Shown piece by piece: positions 9,306 through 19,084 of a stretch of DNA of 64,000 nucleotides. This stretch comes from Phycisphaerales bacterium UBA5793 (GTDB lineage: Bacteria; Planctomycetota; Phycisphaerae; Phycisphaerales; UBA5793): assembly GCA_002418285.1 (NCBI GenBank), contig DIDT01000034.1, forward strand, positions 67,335 to 131,334, given 5' to 3'. Both the position numbers and the translations under genes were made by a program. A model generated the notes under the pieces. That model searched no databases. It was not told the DNA's origin and worked only from the letters and a program-made list of their open reading frames with translations. Numbering within the stretch: position 1 is the first letter of the stretch; each line of letters starts with the position of its first letter.

Positions 9306-9788
9306 TCACTCCCCCGGCTTATCCACATGCTGATCGATCAGAATCGGATTCCCATCCGGGTCGGTGAGCATGAGGTAGGCCGGGCCGGTGGTGGACTCGT
9401 CGGCTTCGACGGTCAGTGTCAGGCCGCGCTCCTTGAAGCGGAGCTGCAGTTCGCGCACGTCGTCGAATTTGGCGAGCGTGTTCTTTTCGCTGTCCCAGCC
9501 GGGGTTGAAGGTGAGCATGTTGCGTTCGAACATGCCCTGGAAGATGCCGATGCGGGCGGTGCTGTTGGCGAGCACGAGCCAGTTCTGGGCCGCGTCGCCG
9601 GCCACGACTTTGAAGCCGAGACTTTCGTAGAAGGCGCGCGAGGCGGCAATGTCCTTGACGGTGAGACTGACGGAGAAGTTCCCGAGCGACATGGGTGGCT
9701 CCTGGGCAGGTTGGGCTGGGGTTGGCTTGTCGTTCGCTGCGCAGCCGCACACGACGCACACGAGAGCGCACAAGGTGATTCGCCACAC
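9306..9788 (-). CDS. Glyoxalase/VOC-superfamily lipoprotein
   Basis: GTG at 9788 was chosen because GGAGG lies exactly 7 bases upstream, giving 160 residues. A lipoprotein signal (VWRITLCALVCVVCGC, lipobox Cys) is followed by a Pro/Ala/Gln linker and one glyoxalase-type module (SLTVKDIAASRAFYESLGF ... AYLMLTDPDGNPILIDQH). Members of this family bind metal and small ligands, for example in bleomycin resistance or dioxygenases. Export to the membrane is unusual for a VOC protein but common in planctomycetes. The substrate is unknown. Confidence 0.8.
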   Translation of the reverse strand: MWRITLCALVCVVCGCAANDKPTPAQPAQEPPMSLGNFSVSLTVKDIAASRAFYESLGFKVVAGDAAQNWLVLANSTARIGIFQGMFERNMLTFNPGWDSEKNTLAKFDDVRELQLRFKERGLTLTVEADESTTGPAYLMLTDPDGNPILIDQHVDKPGE

Positions 9789-10049
9789 GATGACACCTCC
9801 GCGGGCCGGATTGGACGAAATCACGGTACGGCGGGCGCCCGACGCGATCCAGCGGAGCCGGCGGCGACGCGAGGAGCGGTGTGTGTGCCGCGAGATGAGA
9901 ACGATCCGGCCCCCGGGCCGGCGCAGCGTTGCGGATCGCGATCAGCCCTGGCGGTTGAAATGCGCTTGGGCTACTCTTCACTGTCCCATTGAGCGGAGTC
10001 GGTGACCCGCACCAACCACCATCGCATTCCATCAGGAGAGGAAAGGATC

Positions 10050-10655
10050 ATGAAGACTCGTCATGGATTGATCGCCACCGGCCTGCTGTCGCTGACGGCG
10101 GCCATTGGCGCTGGCATCGCCTCGCTACCCGCGGCGCCGCAGGACCCTGCCCCCGAGGTTCAACCCGAGCAGCCGATGTTCCCCGAGCCCACTGAGCACC
10201 ACAAGTGGCTCGACCAACTCGTCGGCACGTGGAGCTTTGAATCGGAGATGGGTGGAGAAGGCATGCCGGCGGTCAAGGCGACTGGAACAGACACAGTGCG
10301 CTCGATCGGCGGCCGATGGGTCATTGGCGAACTCCACAGCGAAATCCCCGGCATGGGCAAGATGCACGCCGTGCTCACGCTTGGCTACAACACCGAAACA
10401 GGCAAGTACCAGGGCACATGGGTCGACTCGATGACCGATGTGCTGTGGGTCTACGAGGGTACGCTCGATCCGACGCAGAAGATCCTCACGCTCGAAGCGG
10501 AAGGGCCGAACATGGTGGACCCCGCTGCGGGAAAGACGCGATTTCGTGATGCGATCGAATTCAAGAGCGACGATCTGCGCACACTCACCTCATCGGCCCT
10601 CGTGGATGGCCAGTGGGTGCAGTTCGGGACGTCGACCTATCACAGAACGAAATGA
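10050..10655 (+). CDS. Secreted DUF1579 family protein
   Basis: 201 residues from MKTRHGLI, with a GAGAGGAAAGGA region just upstream. A Sec-type signal peptide (LIATGLLSLTAAIGAGIASLPAAPQ) is followed by the DUF1579 pattern: HHKWLDQLVGTWSFE, a GTDTVRSIGGRWVIGE stretch, GYNTETGKYQGTWVDSM, and a C-terminal SDDLRTLTSSAL. The family is beta-barrel-like (lipocalin-like fold suspected) and of unknown function. It is common in multiple copies in planctomycetes. Confidence 0.85.
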   Translation: MKTRHGLIATGLLSLTAAIGAGIASLPAAPQDPAPEVQPEQPMFPEPTEHHKWLDQLVGTWSFESEMGGEGMPAVKATGTDTVRSIGGRWVIGELHSEIPGMGKMHAVLTLGYNTETGKYQGTWVDSMTDVLWVYEGTLDPTQKILTLEAEGPNMVDPAAGKTRFRDAIEFKSDDLRTLTSSALVDGQWVQFGTSTYHRTK

Positions 10656-10751
10656 GCCGCGCTCGATTCGGATGGAAGCGCGATGCGGCGATGGGCGGAT
10701 GGGGCTCCGGATCGAAACAACGCCAGGGAAGAAGCGAACGAGAGCCGGCCA

Positions 10752-10864
10752 ATCGGGGCAACTGGCACCGGTTTGAACCGCTCACGTCCATGGTCGAGCG
10801 GTATGTGGTGGCGTTCGCTTCTCCAACACCGCCGCATCTGCCTCGATTGGCCGAGGCCATCTGA
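10752..10864 (+). pseudogene. Orphan gene 3' end, copy 1 of a repeated fragment
   Basis: This stretch encodes NRGNWHRFEPLTSMVERY..., ending in TGA at 10862-10864. A second copy at 22547-22669 encodes RGNWHSFEPVATMVEGF... with the same spacing of conserved residues (GNWHxFEPxxxMVE, then AF, PP, L) and also ends in a stop. DNA upstream of the two copies is unrelated. They look like the last ~37 codons of one gene family whose upstream parts are lost. The family was not recognised. The rest of 10656-11162 holds nothing I can support. Confidence 0.45.
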
Positions 10865-11162
10865 CCGACCCGTTACACATGCGTCGGCTGGTGGGTACTG
10901 TTGGGGATCGTGATTTCCGCGACACTCGTTGGCCAGATCCACTGTTGCACTCCGCAATCACCTGGAAGCAACCTCGGCCGTACGCTTTGAGCCCTACGCC
11001 ACCACCTCCACGCAGGAATGCTCGTCAGCGTTTTCTGGGTCGCGGATCTCTGAACGCACCAATCGCAGTGAGCTGCGGCTTGAAGGGAGGCTGAAGACAT
11101 CTCACCTACGCCCGCGACGCGGTTGGATAGCTCTGGGTGACCCGAAGCACTATACACCCTAT

Positions 11163-11678
11163 TCAATTGGCGACCGGGTACTCGTCTGCGCGTCTCACAC
11201 CGGCAATCGTCGCTAGCGCGTCTGTGTACTTGACAAGATGCTGCTGCAGATCGGTGAGTTCCTTGCGAAACTGAGCACGTTCAGGCCACAATTCGACCTC
11301 CTGGGTCTCAACGCGACCCTGTTCCCGTTCCCATCGCCTCAGGGCAACGTGCCACTTCGACAGAAAGGGCCGCAGCCCTCGATTGAGGACTGCAATGGCA
11401 ACACCCCCGACGGACTTCGGCGCTGCACCCACGTCCGGTCCGGAGTCTCGAAGTACCTGCCTTGTGGTTTCAAAGAGGCTGTAGAGCGAGTTGAGTGCTT
11501 CTCGGTCAAATCCTTCCTCAGGACCGAGCGGTTCGACCGCAACCCTCGTAGCTAGCTCGACATAGAGCGCCCAAGCCGCACGGCGCTCAGTCGAATCTGC
11601 CTCCCACTCCGCTCCTCCCATTCCGAACGGGAGATTAACCGATACTTTCTTGAGCTTCGCTGGGTCTTTCCGACTCAT
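11163..11678 (-). CDS. Hypothetical protein, 171 aa, downstream of TIR gene
   Basis: The start MSRKDPAKLKK at 11678 has GGAG about 6 bases upstream. Visible features: SVNLPFGMGGAEWEAD near the N-terminus, a helical middle (RRAAWALYVELATRVAV), a GGVAIAVLNRGLRPFLSKWH stretch around residue 100, and a helical C-terminus. No catalytic motif is evident. I have a general impression of relatives beside TIR-type conflict genes but cannot name a family. It lies 261 bp downstream of the TIR gene on the same strand, so it may be the third gene of that operon. Confidence 0.6.
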   Translation of the reverse strand: MSRKDPAKLKKVSVNLPFGMGGAEWEADSTERRAAWALYVELATRVAVEPLGPEEGFDREALNSLYSLFETTRQVLRDSGPDVGAAPKSVGGVAIAVLNRGLRPFLSKWHVALRRWEREQGRVETQEVELWPERAQFRKELTDLQQHLVKYTDALATIAGVRRADEYPVAN

Positions 11679-11939
11679 CGCCGTCTCCGATAGCCTTGAT
11701 CGCGAGCGCATATCTCACCGCAACAGTCGCACCGATTGTTCAACTGCTGGCTCTTCCAGCAATCGCCAACAAACATGAGCTCCCAGCTCGGGGTGATCAA
11801 TTCCACCACCCAGGACCGTCGGAATCTCCGATCCTCCTAGCGAGCGTGATTCGGCGTTCGTCGGCATCGGCTATGCACGATCTCGCTTGGAGCACCAGGA
11901 CACGAGAAGACCCATCTCTTTCCATCACACCACATTCTA

Positions 11940-13781
11940 TCAAGGGCGACCAAGCAAAGGATCGAGCCCGCGCTCAACGGGCAATTTCGACACCTCGCTG
12001 ATGCCGACAACCAAGTAGTCGACTTGACGCCCGCCCTTGAGCACATATCGCGCTGCCGCTTCCGCGTATTGTTGCCATTGCGAAGGACCACTGTCGTCCA
12101 CTAGTGCGCGAGCAATGTGAAGCGCCTCACTCTTGCGGCCCGCTTTGAGTCTATGAATCATAGCCCACATAGACAAAGCAGCGAAGACGTCCAGCAACCC
12201 AATGCTATTAGGCTTCGAAGCGCATCCCGCGCGTAATGCAGCAGACGCTGCACGCTCCTCCAAGAGAATCGCCGCCTCGTTATCGTCGAGTCGCTCGGAC
12301 TCGATGATCGCTGTCGTAATCTCGTCAATGTCTATTGGCAACCGACATCTCCATTGCTGTCGCTCCAGCCAAAGAATGGCATCCCATTCACCTCGCGCAA
12401 CTCCCAGAAGCCACGCCATTTCACTGATGAGCTGAGAGTTGTTGCCACAATTCGCCTGGAGTCGCGTCTCTACCAGTTTACAGGCATGCGCATGAGCTCC
12501 CTTTCGGACCAAAGCCTCCAGTGTAGCAGTTGCATTTTCGCTCCCCAAGAACAAGTCTGGATCGGAATCCACGTACGCAACGATAAGCTCATCCACGAAC
12601 GGTGGTGGCCTTTCTCCTCGCCGGCGGTAGCACACTGCGAGCGCGCCGATGAGTTCATACTCCTTGGGATTGCGGCGCCACGCGCTAATTGCGATTTGCG
12701 TTGCTTCCTCAGCTTGGCCCGTGTCTAGAAGGCACTTGATGAGTCCCAGCGCAGCTTCCCGTTCAAAAAGGCTGCGATCGGCTTCCGGGCCGACAAACCG
12801 CGTTCCCCCAGCAAATAGGTCTCGGAAGCCGGGCAGTGATAGCTGGGCTGCTTCGCGCACGTCTTCTCGGTGCTCATCCAGTCGCACATAGTACTGCTGG
12901 TGCGCCGCCAGGAGATCCAGGCACCAACAGTTTGCGCCTCTCATCGATAGTGAGAACTCCAACTTGGCCGCTGCGATGGCATTGAAGGCCGAACCATGGT
13001 CAGACTGCTTCACGCACCGAACGTACTCGCGCAGGTTGCTTGCGAACCGAGAAAAGGCCTCCATACTCCCTGGTGATTGACTGATCAGCACTGATGCGAC
13101 TTCACGCCGAAGAGCGCTCAACACACTCATACGTGCGGCGTCCAACATTGACTCAGGAGTCGCACCATTCAACTCCCGCTGGAGCAAGCCGTGCTCCAAT
13201 CCGAGTTGCTTCACCAATTGCACAAGCTGTGTCACTTCACTGTCGTCATAGCATGGTACAAAGGTTTGAGGTTGCAATGTCGTTTCGAGCCAATCCGCTA
13301 CGACGCGTCGCACCTCCGAATTCGGAACAGTCACATCCCCAAAGCGCCATTCATGTATTGGCTCACCCTTCAGGGGTTCCGCGCCTTTGAGTCGCGCCAC
13401 TACCCTGGGCAACGCGGCTGGCACCAGCTCTGCGGAACGAACCGGCAGGACTCGTGGGCTGTTCGCGGCATCTGACCACTCGATTGCCTTCAATGCGATG
13501 TATATTTCGAAGATGACCCAGGCACTCGTGAGACTTACCTCAGACAGGAGTGGAATGAAATAAGCGGCCTCTCCTACTCGTTCACTGAGCTCTGAAGCAA
13601 TTAGCGTTGCTGGCTTCAATTGCCGCCAACTGTATAGATACGTGTCGACCTGGAATCCTTCGGTTTCCAGTGCTGCCATAAGGCGCTCGGCGACCGGTTC
13701 ATCGGGGTCATGAGCAAACGAGACAAACGCCCTCACTCGACGGGCGTTTGTCTCAAGGGCAGTGCTGTTGATAGAGTGCAC
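11940..13781 (-). CDS. TIR-domain protein with helical repeat C-terminus
   Basis: 613 residues from a GTG start (13781), with GAGGG about 9 bases upstream. The N-terminal ~140 residues form a TIR/SEFIR-like domain: RAFVSFAHDPDEPVAERL (strand A and BB region), then LLSEVSLTSAWVIFEIYIAL. The Glu at about 92 in WVIFE is at the usual place of the catalytic Glu of NAD-cleaving TIR domains. Residues ~190-600 are alpha-helical with TPR-like pairs (GLIKCLLDTGQAEEATQIAI; YELIGALAVCYRRRGE), probably the sensing part. It begins 12 bp after the stop of the secreted gene 13794-14924. A defence role by NAD depletion is inferred from known TIR systems. Confidence 0.75.
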   Translation of the reverse strand: MHSINSTALETNARRVRAFVSFAHDPDEPVAERLMAALETEGFQVDTYLYSWRQLKPATLIASELSERVGEAAYFIPLLSEVSLTSAWVIFEIYIALKAIEWSDAANSPRVLPVRSAELVPAALPRVVARLKGAEPLKGEPIHEWRFGDVTVPNSEVRRVVADWLETTLQPQTFVPCYDDSEVTQLVQLVKQLGLEHGLLQRELNGATPESMLDAARMSVLSALRREVASVLISQSPGSMEAFSRFASNLREYVRCVKQSDHGSAFNAIAAAKLEFSLSMRGANCWCLDLLAAHQQYYVRLDEHREDVREAAQLSLPGFRDLFAGGTRFVGPEADRSLFEREAALGLIKCLLDTGQAEEATQIAISAWRRNPKEYELIGALAVCYRRRGERPPPFVDELIVAYVDSDPDLFLGSENATATLEALVRKGAHAHACKLVETRLQANCGNNSQLISEMAWLLGVARGEWDAILWLERQQWRCRLPIDIDEITTAIIESERLDDNEAAILLEERAASAALRAGCASKPNSIGLLDVFAALSMWAMIHRLKAGRKSEALHIARALVDDSGPSQWQQYAEAAARYVLKGGRQVDYLVVGISEVSKLPVERGLDPLLGRP

Positions 13782-13793
13782 TCTTGTTATCCC

Positions 13794-14924
13794 TCATTCA
13801 CTCGAGTCATCACTTTGCAGATTGAGGAATCTGGGAGTGAGCGAATCGTCCAGCGTGATTTTCACGTCCTTGATGTCCGCCACGAAAGCTAACCACTCTT
13901 GGCGAGGTACTTGAGCCTGAGCCATCCGGAGTAATGCACTGGCATTCATCGCCGATTCCAGTGCTTCGTAGACCAACTGATTCGGAGGACTAATCTGCAT
14001 TTCTCGGCTGATCTGACACGAGATGGTGGGCAAATACTCAACGGGCGCATCCTCGAACATTCGCCGAACCGTCGATTCGGAGGCAGTGGGATCCGCATCG
14101 TGGTCCATTGTCGTGAGGAGCTGGCGCCAGAAATCGGGACGGGCAGTGAAGTCTAGGCCAATGAATCGCCAATGCGGAGTACCTTGGATCTCCACTTTTC
14201 CATTCACAATAGTTGCCCGCGGTGCGACCTGATCAGTGATCGTATAGTTGAATGCGGTATCTGGAGCTGAGGCAGCAAGTCCACAGAGTTCCATCGCCCT
14301 GCGTCTCCGCGACTCCAGGGATTCACCGGGCATCGACTCTCCCGCCTCAAGATGAGGGAGCCTAATCGTCGTTCCATTCGCCTCCACCGTCTCGGAATAG
14401 GGGATTCCAGCAGCGACGTCCCATGAAACAAGAGTGAGATCGGCTTGGAGGAGTCGCTCTCCCAGCGCAGTCCGCAACAGAGCTGGATGAATCCTGGCTT
14501 CAAATCGGCGAGATTGATCACCCCCATTCCCCTCACACGACTCAAGCGTCACGAGCGCGTCCCAGTCGGAATTGACGACCCGCGTCATCGGAACAAGTTG
14601 CCAGTCATAGAACGGAGCAACGACATTCTTCAAGGCTCCGCCTTCAGTCTTCACCTTCAGTTTGAGGCGCTCGCCATCGCGTGCAGCTCCATCGTAATCG
14701 ATGTCGACGATGAGAAAGTCACCATCGGCTGGACGGAGGAATGCGACACCGTGAGGCATTCCCCCAAACCGACTCCACGTAGTTGTCAAATACATCGGAG
14801 TGGCCACACCGCCCGATGGGGTCAATCCGGGTAAGCCGGCGATCGCGTCCACTGTCAGGAGGGTCACCGCAATCAAGAGTGCGATCACTCGTCCGCCGAA
14901 TCCTGTTCGCCACTTTTGCTTCAT
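13794..14924 (-). CDS. Secreted hypothetical protein upstream of TIR gene
   Basis: 376 residues. ATG at 14924 follows AAGGAAATGCAAA, a good ribosome binding site. A signal peptide is clear (GGRVIALLIAVTLLTVDAIAG). The mature part is beta-rich, with DGDFLIVDIDYDGAARDGER and FYDWQLVPMTRVVNSDWDAL, and ends in a helical DALESAMNASALLRMAQ-like region. No family is recognised. Only 12 bp separate it from the TIR gene, so the two are probably co-transcribed, which is odd because one product is exported and the other is cytoplasmic. Confidence 0.65.
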   Translation of the reverse strand: MKQKWRTGFGGRVIALLIAVTLLTVDAIAGLPGLTPSGGVATPMYLTTTWSRFGGMPHGVAFLRPADGDFLIVDIDYDGAARDGERLKLKVKTEGGALKNVVAPFYDWQLVPMTRVVNSDWDALVTLESCEGNGGDQSRRFEARIHPALLRTALGERLLQADLTLVSWDVAAGIPYSETVEANGTTIRLPHLEAGESMPGESLESRRRRAMELCGLAASAPDTAFNYTITDQVAPRATIVNGKVEIQGTPHWRFIGLDFTARPDFWRQLLTTMDHDADPTASESTVRRMFEDAPVEYLPTISCQISREMQISPPNQLVYEALESAMNASALLRMAQAQVPRQEWLAFVADIKDVKITLDDSLTPRFLNLQSDDSSE

Positions 14925-15598
14925 TTTGCATTTCCTTGAATCATGGGGTTGCTGATGAGGTCAAACTGCCGCCGGCGGCAAGTACGGCTCCAATGGCTGG
15001 AAACCGCCTCGATTGCAGTCAGCGATCAACAGGAAACACATGTGGGATCGCAGCGCGGCGCGCGATTCGATGAGATTTCTGAAAACTGTCAATCCAAAGC
15101 GGTTGGTTGCGGCAACCGTTTGCTGGTGGGGAACCAGCGGGACATTCGGGAATCAAGCCCCAGGCTGCACTGATCGCGATGGAAATGTCGGCCAGATGAT
15201 CCGGAGGGCGGATCAGCAATCGGGGTCGCGCAGGAGCGATGAGCTTCCCCTCCATCTACTCGTCCCATCCCGGCCGCGCCCAAAGTCCTGCGGGGCTATG
15301 CACGGCGGTTGGTCCTGCAGCCTCACCGAGGAATCCAGGTCATTAGCAGGACGCCCCGGCGTACACCGTATCAAATCCCGGATGATTTGGCCCAGTTTGC
15401 GCGCCGGGTAGCCCTGTGGCGTGTTTGCCAATGGTACTGAGGTAGCAAATGATGTTGGACAGATCGCTTCGAGCTCGATTCGTGGAAGCTTCTGGGTTGG
15501 GTACGATCCCCACCCACCGGCGTCTTGGCCTCGTCGGACAGGAGTTGTTTGCAGATGCAGGATCCTCCAAGCCTTGTGCCCAACTGAGCACCATCGCG
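14925..15598. other. Divergent intergenic region (about 670 bp)
   Basis: This lies between the leftward secreted/TIR operon and the rightward sigma/kinase operon and should hold both promoters. No open frame looks real and no strong consensus could be assigned. Confidence 0.4.
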
Positions 15599-16147
15599 AT
15601 GATCAACACTGAACTGCAGCGCATTATCGACGCTGCAACAAATGGCGACGATGAAGCGAGATTGTCACTTTTCCATCTCACCTACACAGAATTGCGCCGG
15701 CGAGCAATACCCGGCATGAGTGACGTCGTTCAGGGTCTTGCACTCTATCTTTGGCGACGTCACCAACGGGGGCTGGACAATAGTGCGGTATATCTTGCGA
15801 TCGCGAAAGCGCTTCGACGAGCCCTGATAAATCGAGCTAGGCATGAACAGCGTCGACAAGCGGTGCCACTGAATGATGAGGACACGGTAGAACAAGGATC
15901 ACGGCAATTCACGGATCTACTTCAACCAGAAGTTCGTTTGCGACTTGAAGCCGCGATCGATTCTCTCCGTACCGTGAATCCAGCTGCCGCTGAGGTGCTG
16001 CTGCTGAAACATCATGCGGGCTTGCCCCGAGCGACTGTCGCTCGAATCCTGGGCTTGAGTGAAGGTCAGGTGCGACGCCGACTGGAGGATGCCCGCAAGC
16101 ATCTTCAAGAGAAACTGGGTGTCCAGTTCTGGGACGAAATGAAGTGA
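15599..16147 (+). CDS. Planctomycete-type ECF sigma factor
   Basis: 182 residues from MINTELQRI. The upstream open frame is not needed and has no better start. Region 2 contains LSLFHLTYTELRRRA, the hallmark of the Sigma70_ECF (PF07638)/TIGR02999 group that is expanded in planctomycetes. However, the usual TLQPTALVHEAYLR element after it is replaced by MSDVVQGLALYLWRRHQRG. Region 4 is normal (RTVNPAAAEVLLLKHHAGLP, then ILGLSEGQVRRRLEDARKHL). It overlaps the kinase gene by one base (TGATG), so the two are translationally coupled. In this family the paired kinase is thought to control the sigma factor. Confidence 0.85.
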   Translation: MINTELQRIIDAATNGDDEARLSLFHLTYTELRRRAIPGMSDVVQGLALYLWRRHQRGLDNSAVYLAIAKALRRALINRARHEQRRQAVPLNDEDTVEQGSRQFTDLLQPEVRLRLEAAIDSLRTVNPAAAEVLLLKHHAGLPRATVARILGLSEGQVRRRLEDARKHLQEKLGVQFWDEMK

Positions 16148-18525
16148 TGGCAGAAACTGATTCCAAATCCTATTGGCGCCCCGCTCTGAGTCTGAGTAAT
16201 ACAGCGCGGTCACTTCTCGATATGCCAACAAGCGAACGCGAATCCGCCATTCGCGAGCGATGTGGTGGTGATGACGAGTCCCTTCGGCAGATCCGGGAGA
16301 AGCTGGATCTGCTAGAGTCGATTCATGATCCGCTCCTTCGACCGGCGACCGAGGAGCAGCTCCGAGCACTGTTGGAAACCGATCCTGATGCCGAGAAGGA
16401 CGCACTCTTCCCAGCGCGATACCGGATCAAGCGGCCAATTGGCAGGGGACGGTTTGGTGATGTGTACGAAGCCGTCGATACGCGCACAACTGCACTCGTC
16501 GCGCTCAAGGTGATACGCGGAAGCTCTCTTACGGGAGTCGGCTGGGCGCTCGTTCAGCGAGAGATCGAACGTGGGCAACGAGCAAGCCATGTGAACATTG
16601 TTCCGATATTGGATGCTGCATGTTTTCCTGAATCAGATGGCCCTGACTTCTACTTGACAATGCCGCTCGTTCGTGGTGCTCGGCCGATCACAGAGTGGTC
16701 AACTGAGCAGCCGTTGACAATACAACGCAAAGTCGCGGCCATCGCCACTCTTTGCGAGGCGGTGAGCGCAGCGCACAGCGTGGGCGTACTTCATGGAGAT
16801 CTTTCGCCTCGGAACGTACTTGTCGACAACTCGGGGCAGATTCGCCTGGTCGACTTCGGATTGGCACGGGAACTCTTGGGAGAGTCTCGCCCAATACAAA
16901 ACTACACGCCGGGAGGTACTCCGGGGTACATGGCTCCCGAGCTAGCAAGTTTCAATACAGTTGCGCACGCAGCGGCGGACGTGTTTTCTATCGGCGCCAT
17001 TGCGTTTGAAGTGTTTCTCTCAAAACCAGTGCGAAGTTTTCCGGATCGCGCGACCGTTGCCGAGGTGCTCGAGGCGGTCCACTCGAAACCCGTTGACTCA
17101 GGTCCCCTACGTTGTGGCAGACTCCCGCAGGATTTGTGCTCGGCAGTTGCGAGGTGTTTGGCTCACGACCCCCAGCACCGTTTCCAGTCCGTAGACGAAT
17201 TGACTCGCGTCTTCTCAGCGATTCGTGAAAGACAACCCGTGTCCTTCCCCGGCTTTCACCCCACGTGTGCATACTTGGTGAACCGGTTTCTGCGGCGTCG
17301 CCCCCGTACGATCGCCTTGGGAGCGATCGTGATTCTCACGGTGCTCGCCATCACGGGACTCGTCGGCAGCGTCGTCGGATCACAAAGAGCTGAGCGCGCG
17401 ACCCAAGTGGTCGCGGCGCAGCGCGCGGACATTGCCAATTCATTTCGTACGATTCTTGAGGGAGTGCAACCGTTCGGACGGCCGGATCTTGATGTCTTGG
17501 AAGGACTAAGACAGTCGTTGCCGGTGATGTCAGGAGGAGATGCAACGACTTTCGCGAAGCTCTCGCGCGCATTGGCTCTCGTGCATTGGGTGATTGGCGA
17601 CTATCCTGGATCAAATCGAGTGATTCGTCAAGGTTGGTTGGAGACACGTGCACATCTTGGTGATTCTGATACGACCACGGTTATCATGCTAGGTTCCCTT
17701 GCGGAGGGCCTTTATCATGTTGGCGAATTCACAGAGGTACTCAGTCTGACGGAGCCAAGCGCTCTTGAGACAGCGATCGAGGTACTGGGCGAAGACAACA
17801 AGCACATTCGACGGATACTTCGCAGTCGTGCTGTGGCACTGTCCCTTACGGGACGACACGGTGAAGCCATTTCACTCCTCCAGAACCTGAAACTTCGCGA
17901 GTCTCAGATCGACAACGGCGATCTCTCGAAAGACGTATCGGCGATTCGTACACTTGAATACCTTGGTGAAGCGCAGCTGGAGGCCGGCATGCCGTTGGAA
18001 GCGGAATCCACACTGCGAGAGGCAGTGCGCGTTGGTTCTGCCACGCTGGGTCGTCCGGATGAGGGACTCTGGGTTTCGGAGTGGATTGATGCCCACGCGC
18101 GTGCCTTGCTGGCTCTCGGACGTTTGGCCGAGGCACAGAGTGGATTTGAAGAGGCACTGTCTCAGCGCCTTCAGGGATTGGGTCCCATGAACATCGAGAC
18201 ACTACGTTCACGGCGCGGTTTGGCGATGACTCGCTTCGCGTTGGCGGAGAACGATGAGCAGCGAGATGCGGCAATCCTGGAGATGCACCGCATTGTCGCA
18301 ATTTGTGAGGAGTTGGGTCCAGCCGGCGACAGCTACTATCTAGCTACCCACCGACTTGTGCTTGCCCGGATGCTCAGTCTCAAAGATCGCCGCACGTCAA
18401 ACGACTCGGAGGCAGCCACAGGCTGCGCCTCGCAAGCATTCTTGTTTTTCCAAGGGCATGGTGGCGAACAGGCCGCCAAGACGATAGAGGCACGTGAGCT
18501 TCTCGCCAAGTTACTGTCCAATTGA
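16147..18525 (+). CDS. Membrane Ser/Thr protein kinase with TPR-like tail
   Basis: 792 residues. Kinase domain ~91-345: glycine loop IGRGRFGDVYEA, Lys in VALKVI (~120), catalytic loop HGDLSPRNVLV (HGD in place of HRD), VDFGLA, GTPGYMAPE. One transmembrane helix at ~387-405 (TIALGAIVILTVLAITGLVG). Residues ~430-790 are helical repeats of the TPR type (for example AVALSLTGRHGEAISLLQNL). The N-terminal ~90 residues carry a helical region seen in other planctomycete kinases. The kinase is cytoplasmic and, because the protein has one helix, the TPR part should lie outside. It is coupled to the upstream sigma factor. The missing Arg of HRD suggests activation-loop-independent activity, but all catalytic residues are present. 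Confidence 0.88.
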   Translation: MAETDSKSYWRPALSLSNTARSLLDMPTSERESAIRERCGGDDESLRQIREKLDLLESIHDPLLRPATEEQLRALLETDPDAEKDALFPARYRIKRPIGRGRFGDVYEAVDTRTTALVALKVIRGSSLTGVGWALVQREIERGQRASHVNIVPILDAACFPESDGPDFYLTMPLVRGARPITEWSTEQPLTIQRKVAAIATLCEAVSAAHSVGVLHGDLSPRNVLVDNSGQIRLVDFGLARELLGESRPIQNYTPGGTPGYMAPELASFNTVAHAAADVFSIGAIAFEVFLSKPVRSFPDRATVAEVLEAVHSKPVDSGPLRCGRLPQDLCSAVARCLAHDPQHRFQSVDELTRVFSAIRERQPVSFPGFHPTCAYLVNRFLRRRPRTIALGAIVILTVLAITGLVGSVVGSQRAERATQVVAAQRADIANSFRTILEGVQPFGRPDLDVLEGLRQSLPVMSGGDATTFAKLSRALALVHWVIGDYPGSNRVIRQGWLETRAHLGDSDTTTVIMLGSLAEGLYHVGEFTEVLSLTEPSALETAIEVLGEDNKHIRRILRSRAVALSLTGRHGEAISLLQNLKLRESQIDNGDLSKDVSAIRTLEYLGEAQLEAGMPLEAESTLREAVRVGSATLGRPDEGLWVSEWIDAHARALLALGRLAEAQSGFEEALSQRLQGLGPMNIETLRSRRGLAMTRFALAENDEQRDAAILEMHRIVAICEELGPAGDSYYLATHRLVLARMLSLKDRRTSNDSEAATGCASQAFLFFQGHGGEQAAKTIEARELLAKLLSN

Positions 18526-18529
18526 GTAT

Positions 18530-19073
18530 GTAGGCGAATGGAGCATGGCGGGCGCAGCGCCCAAGAAACTTGCTGGCGGAGCGTCACGGTCCCAACATCG
18601 TCGCTGGGGACCGAGGTAATGGGCAGTCCTTTGGGGCGCTTTCGATCGCGAACCGACCATTGCTCCGTGTACCGCCATTGCTTGCACCAGATCACGTTCA
18701 CAATGTCCACTAGTACAACCTGATCAAGACACCGCGCCAGGATTCACGGTTCATGACGAACGCCCCAAGCAAAGCCGAGAGTTTCTGAGAACACCTCTCC
18801 CAGTCGAGCCGCATACTTCGGATTGGACACTTCGTCAAACTGATGACCATGGCAGATCACCTACTTCGAGCGTTGCGCGTCGGTCGCCTGTATGACCACA
18901 TAGTCGAACGGCTTCTCAAGGCCGGGGAATGCCCCGCCAAACGGTCCATGATAGAGATCATCGTGTTGAAGGTGCTGGTCGTGGTTCCCCGCTATGCGCA
19001 CCAAGCCGTCATGACCTGCCCCCCAAGAACCAGTCCAGTTGGAGATAGTCTTTGCGGATCTGGACGCATTCAC
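18530..19073 (-). pseudogene. Calcineurin-like metallophosphoesterase pseudogene
   Basis: One minus-strand frame reads NWTGSWGAGHDGLVRIAGNH-DQ and continues PFGGAFPGLEKPFDYVV. It hits a TAG at 18861-18863, then continues with VICHGHQFDEVSNPKYAARL, hits a TGA at 18744-18746, and stays coding-like to about 18530. GNHD and the GHQFD motif are metallophosphoesterase metal-binding elements. Two in-frame stops and a missing N-terminus, where an IS3 fragment abuts at about 19080, make it dead. It would have been a phosphatase or nuclease of the DUF/UDP-sugar-type group. Confidence 0.65.
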
Positions 19074-19084
19074 GGGGCATTCAC

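Noticed and set aside
18549..18562. GC-rich palindrome GGGCGCAGCGCCC after the kinase as a terminator.
   Set aside because: The loop would be one base and no T-run follows, so it cannot form a proper terminator hairpin.
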